The notes below the pieces were generated by a model. The model ran no database searches. It was not told the DNA's origin and was given only the letters and a program-made list of their open reading frames with translations. A stretch of DNA of 64,000 nt from Arthrobacter sp. PAMC25284. GTDB taxonomy: Bacteria; Actinomycetota; Actinomycetes; Actinomycetales; Micrococcaceae. Each line of letters opens with the position of its first letter. Positions within the stretch are counted from its first letter, which is position 1. The stretch is from assembly GCF_019443425.1 (NCBI RefSeq), contig NZ_CP080382.1:3100001-3164000 (forward strand), read 5' to 3'. The translations under genes and the position numbers were made by a program. Positions 60,510 through 64,000 of the stretch are shown piece after piece.

Positions 60510-61670
60510 TTGCTCGTCCTCGTTATCAACTCCGGCTCGTCCTCGCTCAAGTACCAGGTCCGTGATGTCGAGGCGGGCAGCGTACTCGCCGAAGGCCTGA
60601 TCGAGAAGATCGGGATGGGCAACGGAGGCGGTGGTGACGGCGAAATCGAGGGCCCCCGCGATCACGCCGAGGCGCTCGAACTGGTGGATGCGGCCATTCA
60701 CGAGGCCCTCGGCGGGCAGGTGTTTCATGCTGTGGGTCACCGCGTGGTGCACGGCGGGGAACGCTTCGCTGAGCCGGTGCTGGTGGACAGCGAGATCACC
60801 CGCGCCATCGAACGCCTCAACCCGCTCGCGCCGCTGCATAACCCCGCCGCCGTCCTGGGCCTGCGCGCCATTGCGCAAAAATGGCCCGAGCTGCCGCAGG
60901 TGGCGGTCTTCGATACCGCATTCCACCGCACCTTGCCCGAGCACGCCTGGCGCTACGCCGTCCCGGACGAGCTCTACACCAACCACGGCATCCGCCGCTA
61001 CGGCTTCCACGGCACCTCGCACGACTACGTCTCCCGTCAGGCAGCGGCGCTGCTGGACGTCCCGGTGGAAGAGTTCGACGCCGTGATCGCCCACCTCGGC
61101 AACGGCGCCTCCGTCACCGCCATCCGCGCCGGACAGTCCATCGACACCTCCATGGGCTTCACCCCGCTCGAAGGTCTTGTTATGGGCACACGCTCCGGCG
61201 ACCTGGACCCGTCCATCCTTGTCTTCCTGGCCCGGGCCGGCTGGTCCCCTGAAGACCTCGACACAATGCTCAACCGCCAGTCCGGGCTCAAAGGCCTCGC
61301 CGGGAACAACGACATGCGGTCGGTGGTGGAAGCGGCGGAAGCCGGTGACGCCAAGGCCGCGATGGCCCTCGCGGTCGCCTCCTACCGCCTGGCCAAGTAC
61401 ATCGGCGGCTACCACGTGGCGGTCGGCGGCGCGAAGGCCCTCGTCTTCACGGCCGGTATCGGCGAGAATTCGCACCAGTTCCGGGCGCTCGTGGCGGACC
61501 GGCTCGGGGCCCTCGGTGTGGAGCTCGACTCCGTCCTGAACCTTGAGCGGTCCAGGGATCCCCGGGTGATTTCCACACCCCGTTCGGCTATCCCCGTGCT
61601 CGTAGTGCCGACGGACGAGGAGCGGGCGATCGCGGAGGCGACGGCCGCCGTCGTAAACTCCGGACGCTAG
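60510..61670 (+). CDS. ackA: Acetate kinase
   Basis: AckA makes acetate and ATP from acetyl phosphate and ADP (reversible), pairing with Pta. The signature motifs are LVLVINSGSSSLKYQV at the start, HRVVHGGERF, RRYGFHGTSHDYVSRQAA (with the catalytic His), MGFTPLEGLVMGTRSGDLDP and VFTAGIGENSHQFR. The length of 386 residues is standard. It starts with TTG at 60510 after TAGGAGG, the normal family start. It follows pta in the same direction with the acidic gene between on the other strand. Confidence 0.95.
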   Translation: MLVLVINSGSSSLKYQVRDVEAGSVLAEGLIEKIGMGNGGGGDGEIEGPRDHAEALELVDAAIHEALGGQVFHAVGHRVVHGGERFAEPVLVDSEITRAIERLNPLAPLHNPAAVLGLRAIAQKWPELPQVAVFDTAFHRTLPEHAWRYAVPDELYTNHGIRRYGFHGTSHDYVSRQAAALLDVPVEEFDAVIAHLGNGASVTAIRAGQSIDTSMGFTPLEGLVMGTRSGDLDPSILVFLARAGWSPEDLDTMLNRQSGLKGLAGNNDMRSVVEAAEAGDAKAAMALAVASYRLAKYIGGYHVAVGGAKALVFTAGIGENSHQFRALVADRLGALGVELDSVLNLERSRDPRVISTPRSAIPVLVVPTDEERAIAEATAAVVNSGR

Positions 61671-61673
61671 CGC

Positions 61674-64000
61674 TCAGCCGCCGAGCCTGACCGTTCCGGC
61701 GGCGCCGTCCACCGTGATGACGTCGCCGGTCCTGATGCGCGTGGTGGCATTCGGGACGCCGACGACGGCGGGGATGCCATATTCGCGCGCCACCACGGCG
61801 CCGTGTGAGATGGGGCCGCCCATTTCCATCACCATGGCGCCCGCGGTGAGGAACAGCGGGGTCCAGCCGGGGTCGGTGGACGGAGCCACCAGGATTTCGC
61901 CCGGTTCCAGATGCGCGCCCTGAGGGTCAAGGATGACCCGCGCCTTTCCCGTGACGGTCCCGGCCGAGGCGGGGGCGCCCCTGAGCGTTCCGGGCGGCAG
62001 GGTATCGTCCGCCGGTGTCCGGGCTGCCAGCGCCGCCTCAACGTCGGTGCCGTCCGAGAGCAGCATCCGGGGGATGTGACGGCGGCGCATTTCGAGGGCG
62101 TAGGTGTGCCGGCGCTCGGCCACGGCCTCGCGCAGGTCCGCGCCGCGCAGCGCCACCCGGGCCTCGGCCAGGTCGAGGAAAAACACGTCATCGGGTTCGC
62201 TGATCCGGCCCGCGGCGGCGAGGTCCTTGCCGACCATTGCGAGTTGGCGCCGGACTTCGGCAAAGCACATGATCAGCGCGAACTTCGGTGATTCACGCAG
62301 GCCGGCGGTCTGCCGGGCCTGGCGCAGTCCGTGGGCAACCAGCCGGCCGCGGAGCGTGCCCTTGGTGCGGGCCCGGGCGGAGAGCTCCTTGACCCGCTCC
62401 TCGGCGGTGGCTTCTGCGCGGGCAAACTGCCGGTCCGGAGTCTTTTTGGGATCCGTCACGCGCAGGTAGTTGGCCAGGACGTTGAGGATGTGGCTCGGGT
62501 CCTCAGCCCAGCGCGGTACGCCGAGGTCGATTTCCGCCACGGCGCGGTGGCCGTAACGGCCCAGAAACGCCGCGATTCCCTGCTGCGCGGCGGCCGGCAG
62601 CGAACCGTCGAGGTAGCGGCGGGTCAGTTCCGGCGGCGTGCCGGTCCCGAATTCCTGTGCCGAGTCGGGGTCATCCCGGATCAGGGTGGCGGTCCGCCAG
62701 AGCTCCAGGTCCATCTCGGTGGTGACGTTGCCGGGCAAACCCCGCAGCACGGCTTCCAGGTCACCCGGTTTGGCCAGCCCGTCCAGGAGCCAGCGCGCAA
62801 TCCCGAGCCATGCGTAGCCGGCAGCCGGCGGTGGAAGCTGCATCATGAGGCCGGGAAGGATGTCCTTGCCGAGGACTCGTTCCACGAAGTCCAGGCGCTT
62901 GGTGGCGCTGGCGGGTTCTTCCAGCACCAGCGCCCGCCGGAACTTTTCCTCCGCCCGCCTGAGCCGTTCCAGGGCAGCGTCCGGCCGGATCATGGCCGCC
63001 GGCAGATACGGGAGGACCGCGAGTTGCGGCAGGGACTTGAAGACCACCCGCGCGGACAGCCGGTTTCCACCGCTCCTGCCGCGGGCCACGGCGAACCGCG
63101 GATCGGCCATGAGGTATTCCAGAACGTCTACGGAACGGGCATCTGCGAGCTTCATGAGCCGGGGGATGATCCGGCGGCTGCGCTTGGCGCGCAGGAGTTC
63201 GGTGACGTCCACAAAAAGCCGCATGCCGACCACGAGGTAACGGAACGGGACGGGATCACCCGGGCGGTCGACGCCGGCCCGGTAGCTGACAGTCAGGAAC
63301 TCCATGACGGAGCACCCCATCGGCGTCAGGGGGCGGGTCAAGCCCTGCATCAGGCTGCCGTTCATGTAGGAGCGGGTGCCGCCGCTGAGGTTTTCCCCCA
63401 GAGCCGCGTCCGGGACGGGGTAGAGGGTGGTGATGGGGCGGGACTGGAGGGCCAGGACCTGTCCGTCCGCATCGATGGACCATTCCAGGTCCTGGGGCCG
63501 GCCGAGGGCCTGTTCGGCCCGCTCGCCCAGCGCTGCCAGTTCACGGAGCTGGCCGTCCGTCAGGCACAGGCTGCGGCCCGGCGCGGGGTCTGTTGCGGTG
63601 CCCGCGGTGCCCGCGGTGCCCGCGGTGCCCGCGGTGCGCTCAAGGATGGTGCCGCTGGCGGTGTCGAGCACAAAATGGTCCGGGTTGATGGCACCGCTGA
63701 CAACAGCGTCGCCCAGGCCCGGGGCGGCGTCGATCACGGCTTCCCTGCGCCGGCCGGTGAGCGGGTTGGCGGTAAAGAGCACACCGGAAATATCCGCCTC
63801 CACCATCCGTTGGACAATGACGGCGATGCCCGCAGTTTGCTGCTCGACGCCGTGCTCGTGCCGGTAGGCCACGGCCCGGCGTGTCCACAACGAGGCCCAG
63901 CAGCGCCTGACCGCATCGAGGACGGCGTCCGCGCCGGTCACGTTGAGGTACGTGTCCTGCTGGCCGGCGAAGCTCGCCTCGGGCAGGTCTTCGGCCGTCG
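61674..64000 (-). CDS. PEP-synthase/rifampin-phosphotransferase-like enzyme, 5' end beyond window
   Basis: The gene is open to the last base of the window, so its N-terminus is missing; the first residues seen are AEDLPEASFAGQQDTYLN. The visible part has the end of an ATP-grasp domain (IVQRMVEADISGVLFTANPL, DLEWSIDADGQVLALQSRPI), a large middle domain of about 400 residues, and the phosphohistidine swivel domain at the end (MEMGGPISHGAVVAREYGIP with the catalytic His). This order (ATP-binding, substrate-binding, swivel) is that of rifampin phosphotransferase and related PEP-synthase-like proteins, as opposed to true PEP synthase, which has a TIM barrel at the end. The substrate is not known. 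The gene is convergent with ackA. Confidence 0.85.
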   Translation of the reverse strand, partial: TAEDLPEASFAGQQDTYLNVTGADAVLDAVRRCWASLWTRRAVAYRHEHGVEQQTAGIAVIVQRMVEADISGVLFTANPLTGRRREAVIDAAPGLGDAVVSGAINPDHFVLDTASGTILERTAGTAGTAGTAGTATDPAPGRSLCLTDGQLRELAALGERAEQALGRPQDLEWSIDADGQVLALQSRPITTLYPVPDAALGENLSGGTRSYMNGSLMQGLTRPLTPMGCSVMEFLTVSYRAGVDRPGDPVPFRYLVVGMRLFVDVTELLRAKRSRRIIPRLMKLADARSVDVLEYLMADPRFAVARGRSGGNRLSARVVFKSLPQLAVLPYLPAAMIRPDAALERLRRAEEKFRRALVLEEPASATKRLDFVERVLGKDILPGLMMQLPPPAAGYAWLGIARWLLDGLAKPGDLEAVLRGLPGNVTTEMDLELWRTATLIRDDPDSAQEFGTGTPPELTRRYLDGSLPAAAQQGIAAFLGRYGHRAVAEIDLGVPRWAEDPSHILNVLANYLRVTDPKKTPDRQFARAEATAEERVKELSARARTKGTLRGRLVAHGLRQARQTAGLRESPKFALIMCFAEVRRQLAMVGKDLAAAGRISEPDDVFFLDLAEARVALRGADLREAVAERRHTYALEMRRRHIPRMLLSDGTDVEAALAARTPADDTLPPGTLRGAPASAGTVTGKARVILDPQGAHLEPGEILVAPSTDPGWTPLFLTAGAMVMEMGGPISHGAVVAREYGIPAVVGVPNATTRIRTGDVITVDGAAGTVRLGG
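63601..63636 (+). repeat. Four copies of a nine-base repeat in the PEP-synthase-like gene
   Basis: CCCGCGGTG is repeated four times in tandem and encodes a Gly-Thr-Ala run (GTAGTAGTAGTA) on the minus strand in a loop of the ATP-grasp region. Each unit adds three residues, so length change keeps the frame. Confidence 0.85.

Noticed and set aside
1..64000. Defence island, prophage, insertion sequence or biosynthetic cluster
   Set aside because: No integrase, transposase, phage structural gene, restriction system, NRPS or PKS gene was recognised; the window is mostly core and common accessory metabolism.

Overview
This window reads as chromosome from a high-GC Gram-positive bacterium of the Micrococcaceae, most likely Arthrobacter or Pseudarthrobacter. 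The grounds are the strong GC bias at third codon positions, frequent GTG and TTG starts, menaquinone genes, a System II (Ccs) cytochrome c pathway, the tiny ribosomal protein bS22, DUF4229 and DUF6480 proteins, a PaaR-type phenylacetate regulon and an AcuC-type deacetylase. The genus is inferred from gene content; no rRNA or tRNA gene was seen. No CRISPR array, insertion sequence or prophage was recognised.

Layout. 1-5.6 kb: GNAT acetyltransferase, tRNA hydroxylase TrhO, two related lipoproteins, a two-part methyltransferase and an ArsR-type regulator. 5.7-15.3 kb: topA, an SseB-like protein, Ppx/GppA, proC, the potassium uptake pair TrkA/TrkH, AcuC and a membrane protein. 15.4-20.3 kb: ArsR regulator, DAHP synthase aroF behind an apparent leader-peptide attenuator, a BldC-like protein, bS22, a HAD phosphatase, glutaredoxin and Rex. 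20.3-28 kb: two Pro/Gln/Tyr-tailed membrane proteins, YceI, then histidine phosphatase - TlpA/ResA - CcdA - ResB - CcsB, a translationally coupled cytochrome c maturation operon. 28-33 kb: a decayed gene, two small membrane proteins, and menB-menE-menA. 33-40 kb: a CPBP protease, a manganese/zinc-type ABC transporter, an amino-acid permease, a dienelactone hydrolase-like protein and CsbD. 40.9-43.9 and 49.5-57.8 kb: two blocks of phenylacetate catabolism genes (thiolase, hydratase, dehydrogenase; PaaI-like thioesterases, PaaZ, PaaK, TetR/PaaR) with matching 22-bp operators, separated by secreted proteins including an S1 protease. 57.9-61.7 kb: pta and ackA (acetyl-CoA to acetate). 61.7-64 kb: a PEP-synthase/rifampin-phosphotransferase-like enzyme cut by the window end.

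Two points affect how this sequence should be read. First, at least ten genes (sseB-like, arsR, aroF, HAD phosphatase, a tailed membrane protein, ccsB, PLDc_N protein, amino-acid permease, thiolase, pta) are broken by what looks like one extra base. In nine of them removing one G or C from a homopolymer run restores the family's expected protein. They are all +1 changes, which points to a systematic sequence error rather than real gene loss; the coordinates given are for the repaired genes. Second, the most interesting regulatory element is a 19-residue leader peptide with Trp, Tyr, Tyr and Phe codons, followed by a 10-bp helix and a terminator hairpin, directly upstream of aroF.
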